This document shows, piece by piece, positions 45,704-56,300 of a stretch of DNA of 59,194 bases; position 1 is the first letter of the stretch, and each line of letters opens with the position of its first letter. This DNA is from CAZIDL01 sp964537825. GTDB lineage: Bacteria; Bacteroidota; Bacteroidia; Flavobacteriales_D; CAYVSK01. The DNA lies in assembly GCA_964537825.1 (NCBI GenBank), contig CAZIDL010000005.1, positions 1 through 59,194 on the forward strand, written 5' to 3'. The position numbers and the translations under genes were made by a program. The notes under the pieces were generated by a model, which was not told the origin of the DNA, did no database searches, and worked only from the letters and a program-made list of their open reading frames with translations.

Positions 45704-48682
45704 GTGTTAGTTGCTTGTCACACCCATTACAGCTTCCGCTACGGCACGCTTGCCCCGCGGGTGCTCGTGGAGAAGGCCGCCGTTCTAGGTCATCGTGTGC
45801 TCGCGCTCACCGACATCAACAGCAGCTCGGGGCAGTTCGAGTTCGTGCAAGCTTGCCGTGAGTTCGGCGTGGACCCTGTGACCGGCATCGAGTTCCGGAA
45901 CGGGGACGAGCTCTGCTATGTAGGGCTTCCGTTCGACGAGGAAGGGATCCGGGAGCTCCACGAGTTCCTGACCCGCCATCTTTTCGAAGGGGATCCTTTC
46001 CCGCATCGCCCCCCTTTCCTGGAGCATTGCTGCTTCATCCTCCCTTTCACTCGTACATGTGTGGAAGAGCTCCGGGAGGGGGAGTACCTGGGCGTTCGTC
46101 CCGGGGATCTCCGCTGGAAGCATCGGGAGCGGATCGCCGAGGCGCTCGATCGTTGCGTCATCTTCCATCCGGTCAGTTTCAGCGACGAGGAAGAACATTT
46201 CACGCATCGCCTCCTCCGGGCGATCGATCGGAACAGTCTGCTCGATCATCTTCGGCCTGAAGCGGAGGCCGCTCCCTCCGAGATGCTTCGGAGCCCGGAT
46301 GAATTGCGTCGCCTCTACGAGGGTTTTCCGCAGCTCGAACGCAACACGTTCCGGCTCCTCGAGCGCTGTGCCCACCTCGATCCTGCACCGCCCTCACCTA
46401 ACCGCTGCTTCTACACCGGCAACGAAGCGGATGATCGCGAACTGCTCGAAAAACTGGGCCAAGAAGGGATGATCCGTCGTTATGGGCCGAACGATACAGC
46501 TGCCCGAGAACGCCTGCACAAGGAGCTGGACATGATCGAGCGGCTCGGCTTCTGTGCCTATTTCCTGATCACCTGGGATATCGTGGGCTACGGGGATCAG
46601 AACGGTTATTACCACGTGGGACGGGGGAGCGGTGCCAATTCCATCGTCTCCTATTGCCTGGGGCTCACGGATGTCGATCCGCTGGCCCTGAACCTTTATT
46701 TCGAGCGTTTCATCAACCCCGAGCGAAGCTCCCCACCGGACCTCGATATCGATTTCTCCTGGGATGAGCGTGACGATGTGACCGATTACGTTCTGAAACG
46801 CTTCGGCCCCGAGTATACGGCCATTCTCTGCACTTTTGGAAGTTTCAAGCCTCGCTCTGCTATTCGTGAGCTCGGAAAGGTGCACGGCATGCCCAAGGGG
46901 GAGATCGATGCGCTCCTGGACGCACCGCCTGAGGAGTTCCCTTCGCCGAAGCTCCGCGAGCGCATCCTCCGCCATGCTGATCGCATCGCTGATATGCCCG
47001 ACCATCGGGGTATCCATGCGGGAGGCATCCTGATCGGTGAGCATTCTTTGGCTTATTCCACCGCTTCTTTTCTGCCCCCGAAAGGCTTTCCCGTGACCCA
47101 GATGGACATGTACACGGCCGAGGACATGGGCTTCCACAAGTTCGACGTGCTCAGTCAACGGGGCATCGGTCACGTTAAAGAGGCTGTGCGGCAAGTGGAA
47201 GCGAATCGGGGAGAGCAAGTCGATATCCGTGATGTGGAGCGCCTTCGGAACGATCCCGAGACGATGCGCTCTTTGCGGGAAGGGCGTTGCATCGGGTGCT
47301 TCTACATTGAAAGCCCCGCCATGCGAGGACTTCTTCAAAAGCTCCGCTGCGATACGGCCCTCGGGCTCGTCGCTGCTTCGTCGATCATCCGCCCCGGTGT
47401 AGCTCAAAGCGGCATGATGCGGGAATACATCCTGCGCAAGCACGATCCGGAGAACTACGAAGCGGTCCATCCCATCTTCGAGGAAGAGTTGAGCGAGACC
47501 TACGGGGTGATGGTCTATCAGGAGGACGTGATCCAGGTGGTGCATCGCTTTGCTGGCTTGGGGCTGGGAGAGGCGGACGTGCTGCGAAAATTGATGTCGG
47601 GAAAGACCGGCGGCAAGAAGTTGGACCTGAGCACGCTTCAGGAAAAGTTCTTCGCCAACTGCCGCGAGCTCGATCGGGATCCGGAGGTCGCGAAGGAGGT
47701 TTGGCGACAGATCAGCAGTTTCGCAGGCTATTCCTTTGCCAAGGGGCATTCCGCCAGCTATGCGGTCGGGTCGGTCCAGAGCCTTTACCTGAAGACCCAC
47801 TATCCCCTCGAGTTCTACACAGCCGTGATCAACAACTTCGGTGGCTTCTATCGGACGGAGGTCTATGTGCGGCAGGCCATGATGCACGGGGCTCGGGTTC
47901 ATCCGCCCTGCATCGAGTGTAGTGGGATGCTTTGTTCGATCGAGGGGGAGGATCTCTATCTGGGGTTGATCCTCATCGGAGGCTTGGAACAGCGAACTGC
48001 AGAACGGATCGTGGAAGAGCGGGAGCGGAACGGGGCCTTCGGGAGTATGGAGGCTTTGACCTCGCGCGTCCCGATGAAGCGCGAGCAGCTCGAGCTGCTG
48101 ATCCGCGTGGGAGCGTTGCGAAGTACGGGCGTGTCGCGTAAGGAGCTCCTTTGGGAGAAGCATCGTTGCCTGGAGGGGTCGGGCTCAGCCCCTTCTCCCA
48201 AGCTCTTGGACACCCGTCCCGATACGCTCGAGCTCCCTGAACTTGACGAGGCACCTTACGAGGAGGCTTTCGAAGAGTGGGAGATACTGGGCTTTCCGTT
48301 GTGTTCGCCCTTCGAGCTTTTGAGGACGAAGCAGCGCGGGGATGTGATGGCGCGTGAGTTGGCGGAGTGTGAAGGCCAGAGGGTGCGCATCATGGGGAGT
48401 TTCGTTAGCTTTAAGCCCGTTCGGACCGTTCGGGGAGAGCGGATGGGGTTCGCGGCCTGGCAGGATCCGGAAGGGAGCTTTTTCGACACGACGCATTTTC
48501 CGGACGGATTGCGGAAATATCCCTTAAGAGGGGAAGGGTGCTATCTCATTCAGGGAAAAGTGGACCTCGACTTCGGTTTCCCTTCGATCGAGGTTGAGCG
48601 GATGGCCAAGCTGCCCTGGATGGCGGATCCGCGTACAGAACCTTCGGAAGAAGGGCGTTCGGGTCAGAGGTTCACAGGCTGA
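45704..48682 (+). CDS. Short alternative DNA polymerase III alpha subunit (error-prone DnaE type)
   Basis: The 992-residue protein is much shorter than replicative DnaE. The N-terminal PHP domain keeps CHTHYSFRYGTL but has ALTDINS where a TDH metal ligand is usual, so the domain is probably inactive. The palm has PPDLDIDFSWDERDDV with the catalytic Asp pair, and FGSFKPRSAIRELGKVHG. A helix-hairpin-helix-like region and a C-terminal OB fold (RVRIMGSFVSFKPVRT...) follow. The tau-binding end is absent. With dinB directly upstream this matches mutagenic DnaE2/ImuC-type cassettes, though no ImuB is present. The start is GTG 45704; the ATG two bases earlier leads to an immediate stop. The 3' end overlaps the convergent DUF488 gene by 19 bases. 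Confidence 0.9.
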   Translation: MLVACHTHYSFRYGTLAPRVLVEKAAVLGHRVLALTDINSSSGQFEFVQACREFGVDPVTGIEFRNGDELCYVGLPFDEEGIRELHEFLTRHLFEGDPFPHRPPFLEHCCFILPFTRTCVEELREGEYLGVRPGDLRWKHRERIAEALDRCVIFHPVSFSDEEEHFTHRLLRAIDRNSLLDHLRPEAEAAPSEMLRSPDELRRLYEGFPQLERNTFRLLERCAHLDPAPPSPNRCFYTGNEADDRELLEKLGQEGMIRRYGPNDTAARERLHKELDMIERLGFCAYFLITWDIVGYGDQNGYYHVGRGSGANSIVSYCLGLTDVDPLALNLYFERFINPERSSPPDLDIDFSWDERDDVTDYVLKRFGPEYTAILCTFGSFKPRSAIRELGKVHGMPKGEIDALLDAPPEEFPSPKLRERILRHADRIADMPDHRGIHAGGILIGEHSLAYSTASFLPPKGFPVTQMDMYTAEDMGFHKFDVLSQRGIGHVKEAVRQVEANRGEQVDIRDVERLRNDPETMRSLREGRCIGCFYIESPAMRGLLQKLRCDTALGLVAASSIIRPGVAQSGMMREYILRKHDPENYEAVHPIFEEELSETYGVMVYQEDVIQVVHRFAGLGLGEADVLRKLMSGKTGGKKLDLSTLQEKFFANCRELDRDPEVAKEVWRQISSFAGYSFAKGHSASYAVGSVQSLYLKTHYPLEFYTAVINNFGGFYRTEVYVRQAMMHGARVHPPCIECSGMLCSIEGEDLYLGLILIGGLEQRTAERIVEERERNGAFGSMEALTSRVPMKREQLELLIRVGALRSTGVSRKELLWEKHRCLEGSGSAPSPKLLDTRPDTLELPELDEAPYEEAFEEWEILGFPLCSPFELLRTKQRGDVMARELAECEGQRVRIMGSFVSFKPVRTVRGERMGFAAWQDPEGSFFDTTHFPDGLRKYPLRGEGCYLIQGKVDLDFGFPSIEVERMAKLPWMADPRTEPSEEGRSGQRFTG

Positions 48683-49467
48683 TCGATGCTCTGATCTTGG
48701 ATCAACGTGTTCACGATCCGGGAACGGTGACATTGCACAGGGTCCGCTTCGTAACAGATAAGAGCGATCCGTCCCTTTTCATCGAGCTCTTTTTCCAGAG
48801 CCCGGAGACTTTCCCAGGCTTGCGGTAGCATCTCCCATTCGTAGCGGTCGAGGAGTTCCTGACGTGCTTCTTCGCTTTGAACCCCGCTTCGGAGCTCCTT
48901 CGGGATCCCGAGGCCGGGAAAGTGCTGATAGCTCATCCCGAGGGTCGTACAGGCGTGCTCGAGCTGCTTCCTGGAAAAGCCGAACTTCCGGCTCACAGGA
49001 TCCTTCCGGACATCGCAAAGGCTGCGCATTCCGTTCCGGAGCAGTTCGTTCATAAAGTCCTCCAAGGGACGTCCTTCGTAGCCGATCGTGAATAGGGTAG
49101 GAGAGGGGTGCTCCGTCGTTCCCTTATGGAAACGGTCGAGAAGCTCTTTGTCGGAAATGGCCTCAAGTCGGGTAAGGGCCTTATCGGCTGCGTATTCCCA
49201 TTGAGGGGTTCCGGAGCTTTCTCCTTCTTCGCTCGCTTCTATCCCTTCGTTCCCTACATGGGTTCTCCCTGCTTGGTGGAGTTTTTCCAGGTCAGTTTCC
49301 AGGCAGAAACTCCAGGGGCCTGATGGGGTTGGAACAAAGCGATAGGGCGCGTTCCGGAGCAACTCCCCAAAAAGCAGGAAGAAGGAATGAAGCCTTTGGA
49401 CCGGTGTGGGGCCTTCAAACCTTCGAAGAAGTTGGAGGATCCGTTCGCGACGAGCTTGGGAGGTCAT
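48664..49467 (-). CDS. DUF488 protein with an N-terminal accessory domain
   Basis: The 267-residue protein has a C-terminal DUF488 domain: FTIGYEGRPLEDFMNELL, LCDVRKDPVSRKFGFSRKQLE, YQHFPGLGIPKELR and CYEADPVQCHRSRI, including the conserved Cys-x9-HR end. DUF488 is a conserved domain of unknown reaction. The first 125 residues (LQLLRRFEGPTPVQRLHSFFLLFGELLRN, YRFVPTPSGPWSFCLETDLEKL) look like a helical, winged-helix-like accessory domain. It is cytoplasmic. The overlap with dnaE at the stop codons shows no room for a terminator. A link to DNA repair is suggested only by position. Confidence 0.8.
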   Translation of the reverse strand: MTSQARRERILQLLRRFEGPTPVQRLHSFFLLFGELLRNAPYRFVPTPSGPWSFCLETDLEKLHQAGRTHVGNEGIEASEEGESSGTPQWEYAADKALTRLEAISDKELLDRFHKGTTEHPSPTLFTIGYEGRPLEDFMNELLRNGMRSLCDVRKDPVSRKFGFSRKQLEHACTTLGMSYQHFPGLGIPKELRSGVQSEEARQELLDRYEWEMLPQAWESLRALEKELDEKGRIALICYEADPVQCHRSRIVNTLIQDQSIDQPVNL

Positions 49468-49559
49468 TGCGTTCGTTCAATATAGAACAGCTCCGTTGGT
49501 GCTGTTGTTGCTGCTTTCCCTGCTGACCCGGACCCCATTCCGGCGAGGGACCTCCTTGG

Positions 49560-52500
49560 TCAGATCCTGATCCCCACTACACAGACATCATCCACCTGTT
49601 CCTGCCCATCTTTCCATTCTTCGAAAATGCGGTCGAGCTCCTTCTTCTGGTCTTCAGGCGTCATCGTATGAATGCGAGCAAGTAGTTCCTTGAAAGGGCC
49701 GTAGCGGAACTTCTTGCCCTTGGGTCCACCGAACTGGTCGGCGTATCCGTCCGAGAAGATGTAGAGCATGTCGCCCTTCTGGGCCTGGATGGATACCGTG
49801 GTGAAGTCGCCGGAGGCGTATTCGTCGTATCCCACCGGCATGGGATCGCCCTTGACCTCGAAGCCGTCGGAGGATTTCTTGAAGGGTTTGACCCTATGGT
49901 CGAGCGATCCATGTTGGGGCGTATCATGTAGGGGCGACGGATGTGTCGCCCCTACAGAATGTCCAAAACGGACCGTCGGAAGATCCTCACCGATCCCCTT
50001 CCTTACGATGTAGAGGGGGTTCTGGGCGCCCGCGAACGCGACCGTCTTCGTTCCCTCTTCGTCCAGGGGTATCCTGAGGAGCGCAGCATCCATGCCGTCC
50101 TTGGCCCCTTCTCCGTGATCTCCACTACTGAGTTCGGCGACCACCCTTTCGCGGAGCTCGGTAAGGATCGCTCCCGGGCTCGGCGACCCTTTGCCCGCCA
50201 TGATCTCGTTGAGCTGGCTGATCCCGAGCATGGACATGAAGGCTCCGGGAACTCCGTGCCCGGTACAGTCGATCGCGGCGAAGTACAAATACCCGTTCTG
50301 CTCCCTCGCCCAGTAGAAGTCGCCGCTGACGGTCGCTTGTGGTTTGAAGAGGATGAAGTGTTCGGGAATGTGATCGGAAGCATATTCCTCGGACTGAAGA
50401 AGGGCGTTCTGGATCTTTTGGGCGTAGTCGATGCTGGCTGTTATTTCCTGATGGGCCTCTTCCACCTTTTCTTTTTGCTTTTCCACCTCTTCCTTCTGCT
50501 CCCGGATCTCTTGGGTCCGCTCTTCGACAGTTCTTTCGAGGCGCTGCTTCTGAGCTACTAGCCGCCTACTGTTGAGCCAAAGGAGGAGCCAGATGAAGCC
50601 TACCCCAGCTAGGGTATAGCCTCCAAATGCGGTCCAGGTCCGGTACCAAGGGGGGAGGATCCTGAAGCTGTATTCACCGATCTCGCTCTCCACCCCGTAG
50701 ATGTTCTTTGCTTTTACTCTGAAAGTGTAGCTCCCTTCCGGGAGGTTCGTGTACGCTTTACGGGTCTCCTTTTTCCATTGGCTCCATCCTTTGTCGAACC
50801 CTTCGAGGCGGTAACTGTATTCGAGCTCATCCTGGCTTTCGTAATAAGGAGCGGCGAAGTTGAAAATGATCCCGTTCATTTCATAGGGAAGGGTGGGAAC
50901 AAAAGACTCCGGCTGGTCCCATGCTCTTTTCCATCCGAGAAGACTGTCATCGGGGACCCGCTTTCTGTAAAAGCCCTTGAAGAGGAGCGAATCCTTTTTC
51001 GCCCTTCCCGTATCCTGAAGGGGAGCTGTCACCTCCCTGATGAAGCAGGGATAGTCCCGCCTGAAGTCCTTTTCTATTTTTTGGTCGTAGCGTGCGAGAC
51101 CGTTGCTGCCCCCGATCCAGGTGATGCCATTACTGTCGGGATAGAAAGCCCGGATCGCACCTAAGTCCAATCCTTTGAAGGGGAGGCTATCGACACGATA
51201 TCCCCCCTTCGCTTTCGGGATGAAATGATAGGCGGTCTTTGAACTGATCCAAACCGATCCGTCCCCGGCTTCATGAAGGATGCCTCCTCCTTGGATCTTC
51301 TCGGCCTTTCCTTCGGTGCAATTCAAGAAAAGGCAGCCCATGGTTGTGTCCGGGGTCCAATGAAAAGTGTCCCCCGGGCTTTTTGATAGGCGGTACAGTC
51401 CGGATCCTGTACTTGCTACGATCCGTTCCCGGAAGGGGAAGAAGCGGATCCCTCCCTTTGGTAGCCCCTTTCGCGCCTCTCCCTTTCCTGTGAACGTACT
51501 GAGGTTGATGCCTTTCTTCTTTGAGAGCTTTTCGTAGTGGATGGTCCTTAAGCTGTCAGATCGGAGAGCACGGGAAAGAACAGTACTGTCAAGGCGTATC
51601 CGAACCCCCCCTTTGCTTGGGAGGCCGCTCCAAAGATCCACTTTCACACCTTTTTTCGGAGATGTCCCTTGAAGCGCATGAACTTCCTCGGGGAGGCCCT
51701 TAATATGGAGCTCTTCCTGCCATTTTTGTTCCTTTTGACAGGAAAGGACGACGATCCCAGCATTTCCTCCGAAAGCTATCCATTGACCCTTAAGGGAAAT
51801 GGGTAGCTCGGTGAGGCTATAGGCATGCTTTCCGCTGATCCGATGGGCTTTCCAGGCTCCCTCTCCCTCTGGGTTCCCTTGCTGGGGTCTTATCTCGAAC
51901 AGAACATCTGCTGCGACCAGGAGAGAGCTCTTCTGCCGATCTTCATCCCTGGTACGGACGAGTACATAGGATTGGCCTTTTTGGCCGGATATAGGGAGCC
52001 ACTCACTTTTGCCGGGATCCTTTCCATTTGTTCGCACGTAAACACCTTGAAGCGTGGCGATGAAGAGCTGACCTCGATAGCGGGTAATGTCCTCAACGCC
52101 TCCTGAAAAGGCTTTTCCTTCCCGGGCGAAGGTCCGCGGATTCCCTGGGGTCCATCGGACGATTCCCTTGTTCGTGGCGCTCCAGAGCATTCCGGAACCC
52201 GATGCACCCTTCGCCGTCTGCCAGATACCGTTCGCTGTCATTCCTCTACTCTGGTCGAGGACATGGACCGGGCGCCCCAAGCTGTCCAGGAGCATCGCTC
52301 CTTTTCGGTTCGTGCTAACAGCGAGTGGCGCGTCCCAAGGGTTTGTATCAGGGGAAATGGGTATGGCGTGGTAGATATCCGCCTTACTGAGGAAGGGACG
52401 CCATTTTGCTCCGATCGGAGTAAGGCGGTCCTCCTTTCCTTTTGGCAGGTTCCCGTAGTGGTAACGATAAAGTCCGTTAAAACGGGTGAGGACAAGGACC

Positions 52501-53258
52501 TCTCTTTCCTCGGTCATCCCGGAGACCGAGGCTAGCACCTTTATGATCTCCTTTCTTGCCAATGAACGGCTGCCGGGGAGTTTCTCGAGGGAGAGGGACG
52601 TATCTGGGACGGAGTTATCGCCTCCGTCCTTCTTTAAGCGGTAGAGGCCCTTATCCCGATCATGGACCCACAATGCCTCGTTCACTTCGAAGGACAAGTA
52701 GAACTCTTTTCTGGGATGAAGGGCCTGAAGGCTATCCCCCTCCAGGACGAAGATGACGTTATGTGCCTTGAAGAAAACCCTCCCGTCAAGCGCGTGGATA
52801 TTCCAAACGATATTGAAGTCCCGTAGGCTGTCAGGGACCAGGTGGGTGAGAGAAATGTACTCCATTCCTCCAAGGGCTTGTGACGATCTCCCAGGGTTGG
52901 TGGTATCGGAGGGGGATATGGGTCGGAGGTAGCCGAACTCACTCTGTCCACCGACCCAGATCCTCCCCTCGTGGTCGATATCCATAGCCAGAACGCTCAT
53001 CCCGGAGCTGGTGGGGACCTTTTTCCAGGTCTCTCCGCTGAAGTGGAGGACACCCTCTGCACTCCCGAACCACATGGCTCCGGCTGAATCCCGAGCAGCA
53101 CAGAAGACTTGGGGATGATCCTCATAGGTGGAGGGCGGGTAAGTCTTAATGCCCGGGTTGAGCGGTGGGCCTTGAGAAATCGCTTGGCCCGGGATAAAGG
53201 CGAAGCAAAGCAGAAAGAGAAGGGTGATCGTCCGCTTTTCAATCAAGGGATAAAGCAT
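49560..53258 (-). CDS. Giant sensor: beta-propeller, Y_Y_Y domain, transmembrane helix, coiled coil, SpoIIE phosphatase (copy 1)
   Basis: ATG 53258 gives 1232 residues with a signal peptide (LLFLLCFAFIPGQAISQG). About 30-780 is a two-component-regulator beta-propeller (GAMWFGSAEGVLHF, GRIWVGGQSEFGYL). A Y_Y_Y domain follows (EYSYRLEGFDKGWSQW, AYTNLPEGSYTFRVKAKN), then one membrane helix (YTLAGVGFIWLLLWLN), a coiled coil and a PP2C SpoIIE domain (SGDFYWAREQNGYLYFAAIDCTGHGVPGAFMSMLG, LYIFSDGYADQFGG, QVDDVCVVGIRI). It should sense something in the periplasm and dephosphorylate a Ser/Thr protein in the cytoplasm. A TACCTTTT element (53276-53283) lies 17 nt upstream. It is a tandem paralogue of the gene at 53366-57124. 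A 30-bp palindrome sits in frame in the phosphatase domain. Confidence 0.93.
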   Translation of the reverse strand: MLYPLIEKRTITLLFLLCFAFIPGQAISQGPPLNPGIKTYPPSTYEDHPQVFCAARDSAGAMWFGSAEGVLHFSGETWKKVPTSSGMSVLAMDIDHEGRIWVGGQSEFGYLRPISPSDTTNPGRSSQALGGMEYISLTHLVPDSLRDFNIVWNIHALDGRVFFKAHNVIFVLEGDSLQALHPRKEFYLSFEVNEALWVHDRDKGLYRLKKDGGDNSVPDTSLSLEKLPGSRSLARKEIIKVLASVSGMTEEREVLVLTRFNGLYRYHYGNLPKGKEDRLTPIGAKWRPFLSKADIYHAIPISPDTNPWDAPLAVSTNRKGAMLLDSLGRPVHVLDQSRGMTANGIWQTAKGASGSGMLWSATNKGIVRWTPGNPRTFAREGKAFSGGVEDITRYRGQLFIATLQGVYVRTNGKDPGKSEWLPISGQKGQSYVLVRTRDEDRQKSSLLVAADVLFEIRPQQGNPEGEGAWKAHRISGKHAYSLTELPISLKGQWIAFGGNAGIVVLSCQKEQKWQEELHIKGLPEEVHALQGTSPKKGVKVDLWSGLPSKGGVRIRLDSTVLSRALRSDSLRTIHYEKLSKKKGINLSTFTGKGEARKGLPKGGIRFFPFRERIVASTGSGLYRLSKSPGDTFHWTPDTTMGCLFLNCTEGKAEKIQGGGILHEAGDGSVWISSKTAYHFIPKAKGGYRVDSLPFKGLDLGAIRAFYPDSNGITWIGGSNGLARYDQKIEKDFRRDYPCFIREVTAPLQDTGRAKKDSLLFKGFYRKRVPDDSLLGWKRAWDQPESFVPTLPYEMNGIIFNFAAPYYESQDELEYSYRLEGFDKGWSQWKKETRKAYTNLPEGSYTFRVKAKNIYGVESEIGEYSFRILPPWYRTWTAFGGYTLAGVGFIWLLLWLNSRRLVAQKQRLERTVEERTQEIREQKEEVEKQKEKVEEAHQEITASIDYAQKIQNALLQSEEYASDHIPEHFILFKPQATVSGDFYWAREQNGYLYFAAIDCTGHGVPGAFMSMLGISQLNEIMAGKGSPSPGAILTELRERVVAELSSGDHGEGAKDGMDAALLRIPLDEEGTKTVAFAGAQNPLYIVRKGIGEDLPTVRFGHSVGATHPSPLHDTPQHGSLDHRVKPFKKSSDGFEVKGDPMPVGYDEYASGDFTTVSIQAQKGDMLYIFSDGYADQFGGPKGKKFRYGPFKELLARIHTMTPEDQKKELDRIFEEWKDGQEQVDDVCVVGIRI
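49927..49956. repeat. Perfect 30-bp palindrome inside the copy 1 phosphatase domain
   Basis: TGTAGGGGCGAC (49927-49938) and GTCGCCCCTACA (49945-49956) are perfect 12-base arms around a six-base loop. Read on the gene strand it encodes about ten residues (Val-Gly-Ala-Thr-His-Pro-Ser-Pro-Leu-His). The paralogue lacks about 11 residues at this point. It resembles known REP-like GTAGGGGCG palindromes spread among bacteria. Confidence 0.85.
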
Positions 53259-53365
53259 ATATGATCGGTGAAATGAAAAGGTATGAAAGGTCATCCCTTG
53301 GAAGGATAGCTCGGAACTTTCCAGGAATCGTTCCTAGAGGAAAAGGTTTTGTAGCACAGCTGTTC

Positions 53366-56300
53366 TCATACTCTGATCCCCACCACGCACACATCGTCCA
53401 CTTGCTCCTGGTCTTGCTTCCACTCCTCGAAGATGCGGTTGAGCTCCTTCTTCTGGTCTTCAGGCGTCATCGTGTGAATGCGAGCGAGTAGTTCCTTGAA
53501 AGGGCCGTAGCGGAATTTCTTGCCTTTCTCACCCCCGAACTGGTCGGCGTATCCGTCCGAGAAGATGTAGAGCATGTCGCCCTTCTGGGCCTCGAAGGAT
53601 ACGGTGGTGAAATCGCCGGAGGCGTATTCGTCGTAGCCGACCGGCATGGGATCGCCCTTGATCTCGATGCCATCGGAGGATTTCTTGAAGGGTTTGAGAC
53701 GATCCTGTAGGGAACGATCGGTATCGTTACCTGCAAGGCCTCCGACAGAAGGCAGATCCTCACCGATCCCTTTCCTCACGATGTAGAGGGGGTTTTGAGC
53801 GCCTGCGAACGCAATCTCCTTTTTCCCTTCGTCGTTCAGGGGTATCCTAATTAGCGCCGCGTCCATGCCGTCCTTGGCCCCTTCTCCGTGATCTCCACTA
53901 CTGAGTTCGGCGACCACCCTTTCGCGGAGCTCGGTGAGGATCCCTCCGGGGCTGGGCATTTCCTTGCTCGTCATGATCTCGTTGAGTTGGCTGATGCCGA
54001 GCATGGACATGAAGGCCCCGGGAACACCGTGCCCGGTGCAATCGATGGCTGCGAAGTAGAGGTGACCGTTCCGCTCTTTGATCCAGTAGAAGTCCCCGCT
54101 GACCGTAGCTTGTGGTTTGAAAAGGATGAAGTGATCAGGGAGTTGCTCAGAAGCGTGATCCTCGGATTGCAGGAGCACGCTCTGGATCTTCTGGGCGTAG
54201 TCGATGCTGGCGGTGATCTCCCGATGGGCTTCTTCGACCTCTTCTTTCTGTTGCGTGATCACCTCGTTCTTTTTCTCGACTTCCTGCTTTTGTTCTTCAA
54301 CGAGTTCCTTCTGTTCTCGTATTTCCTGGGTACGTTCTTCGACGGTCTTCTCGAGGCGTTGCTTCTGAGCGATAAGGCGTCGCCCGTTGAGCCATAAGAG
54401 GAACCAAATAAAACCTATTCCAGCTACGGTATAACCTCCATAGGCCGTCCAGGTCCGGTACCAGGGTGGATGGATCCTGAAACGGTATTCCCCCATTTTG
54501 CTCTCAACCCCGTAGATGTTCTTCGCTTTTACTTTGAAGGTGTATCTTCCTTCTGGAAGACTGGTGTACTCCTTTCGGGTCTCCTTTTTCCACTCGCTCC
54601 AGCTTTCGTCGAAACCTTTAAGGAAGTAGCTATAGGAGACCTTTTCCTGTCCCTCATGAAAGGGAGCGGCAAAACGGAATCTAAGGCCGTTCATTCCATA
54701 GGGTAGCTCGGGAACGAAGGACACTGGTTGCTCATGAACCCTTTTCCAATCAAGGTTTGGAGCATTCGGAGCGGGTTTTACGTATGATCCTCCAAATAGG
54801 ACCGAATCCTTTTTTTCCCGGCTCGGGTCTTGGAGGGAAGCGCTTACCTTTCTGATCAGGCATTGGTATGCCCGTTCAAAGTCCTTTTCGACCTTTCCGT
54901 CGTACCGGAGGAGGCCATTGTCCCCTCCCATCCAAGTCACGTTGTTCTTATCGGGAAAGAAACAGCGCACTCCCCCAAGGTCCATCCCTTTAAAAGGGAG
55001 GCTATCGATCCGGTAGCTTCCATTTCCCGTTGGAAATAGGTGATAGGTTCCGCTTCCCGAACTGATCCAGATATCATCTTCAGGGCCTTCCTTGAGCCGG
55101 AAAACCTCTTTGGCTTTAGAAGACCGCTTCCCTGGACAGTTCCCGAATAAACAACCAAGGCCGGTATCCGGGATCCATCGGGGTTCTGCTCGATCTTTTT
55201 TATCGAGCCGATAAAGGCCAGCGTCCGAACCCGCAACGATCCGGTCCTGAAGTTGAAAAAAGTTGATCTCATCTTCAGGCAACCCTTTCCGTTCCTTGCC
55301 TTTCCCTACGAAGGGCGTGAGGCTTATACCCTTTTTCTTTCCCTTCAGGATCTCCCTATAAGTCATCGTTAAGGAACTATCAGAACGAAGGGCTCTGGAT
55401 AACAGGGTGTGGTCAAGCTGCAATCGAAAGGCTCCTTGACTAGGAAGCCCCGTCCATAGTAGTATCCCGCCTTCCTGTCCTGTCGAACTCGAGGTAAGAG
55501 AATTCACCTCCTCCGGGAGCTCTCGGATCCATATTTCTTCCCGCCATTTGCGACCCTCTTTTCGAGAATGAACAGCGATCCCCTCTCTTCCCCCAAAAGT
55601 GAACCATTGCCTTTCTTGAAAGGAGGGTAGGGCAGAAAGGTGAAGCCCCCCTTTTTTACTTATTTCACGTACTTCCCATTTGGAGCCTCTGTTTCTTTTG
55701 CTTTTTTTCGAAGGGTAGAGTTCGAAGGTGTTGCCCCCCCCACAGACCAATAGGGATTTTTTCCCCGCTCCTTTCATTCCGATGGGAAGGATATTGAGAC
55801 ATTGTACGCCCGTATTGGGGATCCGTTCCCATTGACTCCCGGTCTTACCTTTTTTTCTCAAGTAAATGCCATTGTTCGTAGCTAAAAAAGAGCGACCCTT
55901 ATAGGTGGTAATGTCCATTATCCGACTTGGAAGATCCTCACCTTTTTGTGAGAAGGTCCGGGGGTCGCCGGGGATCCAACGCGTAATACCTTGATTGGTA
56001 GCGCTCCAAATGATGCCTGATCCTGGAGCTCCTTGCGTGCTCCGCCATATGGACCTAGAGCTCATGCCTTCATCTTCGTTCAGAACGTGGACGGGGCGAC
56101 CCACCGAGTCCAGCAGTACTCCCCCTTTTCTGATCGTACTTAATACCAGGGGAGCTTCCCAAGGATTCTTTTTCGGATCGATAGCGGTTGCATGATAGAT
56201 CTCAGCCTTACGATGAAAAGTACTCCATGCTTTACCAACGGGGATCATCCGTTTTGCTCCCTCTTTTATATTGGGATCGTACCGATATCTATAAAGCCCT

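Noticed and set aside
46394..48163. 589-codon open frame on the minus strand within dnaE
   Set aside because: It is fully antisense to conserved polymerase motifs. The His/Leu-rich translation is typical of shadow frames in GC-rich genes.
53259..53365. A separate small gene between the two giant sensors
   Set aside because: The sequence matches the promoter and leader region upstream of copy 2, so it is duplicated control DNA.
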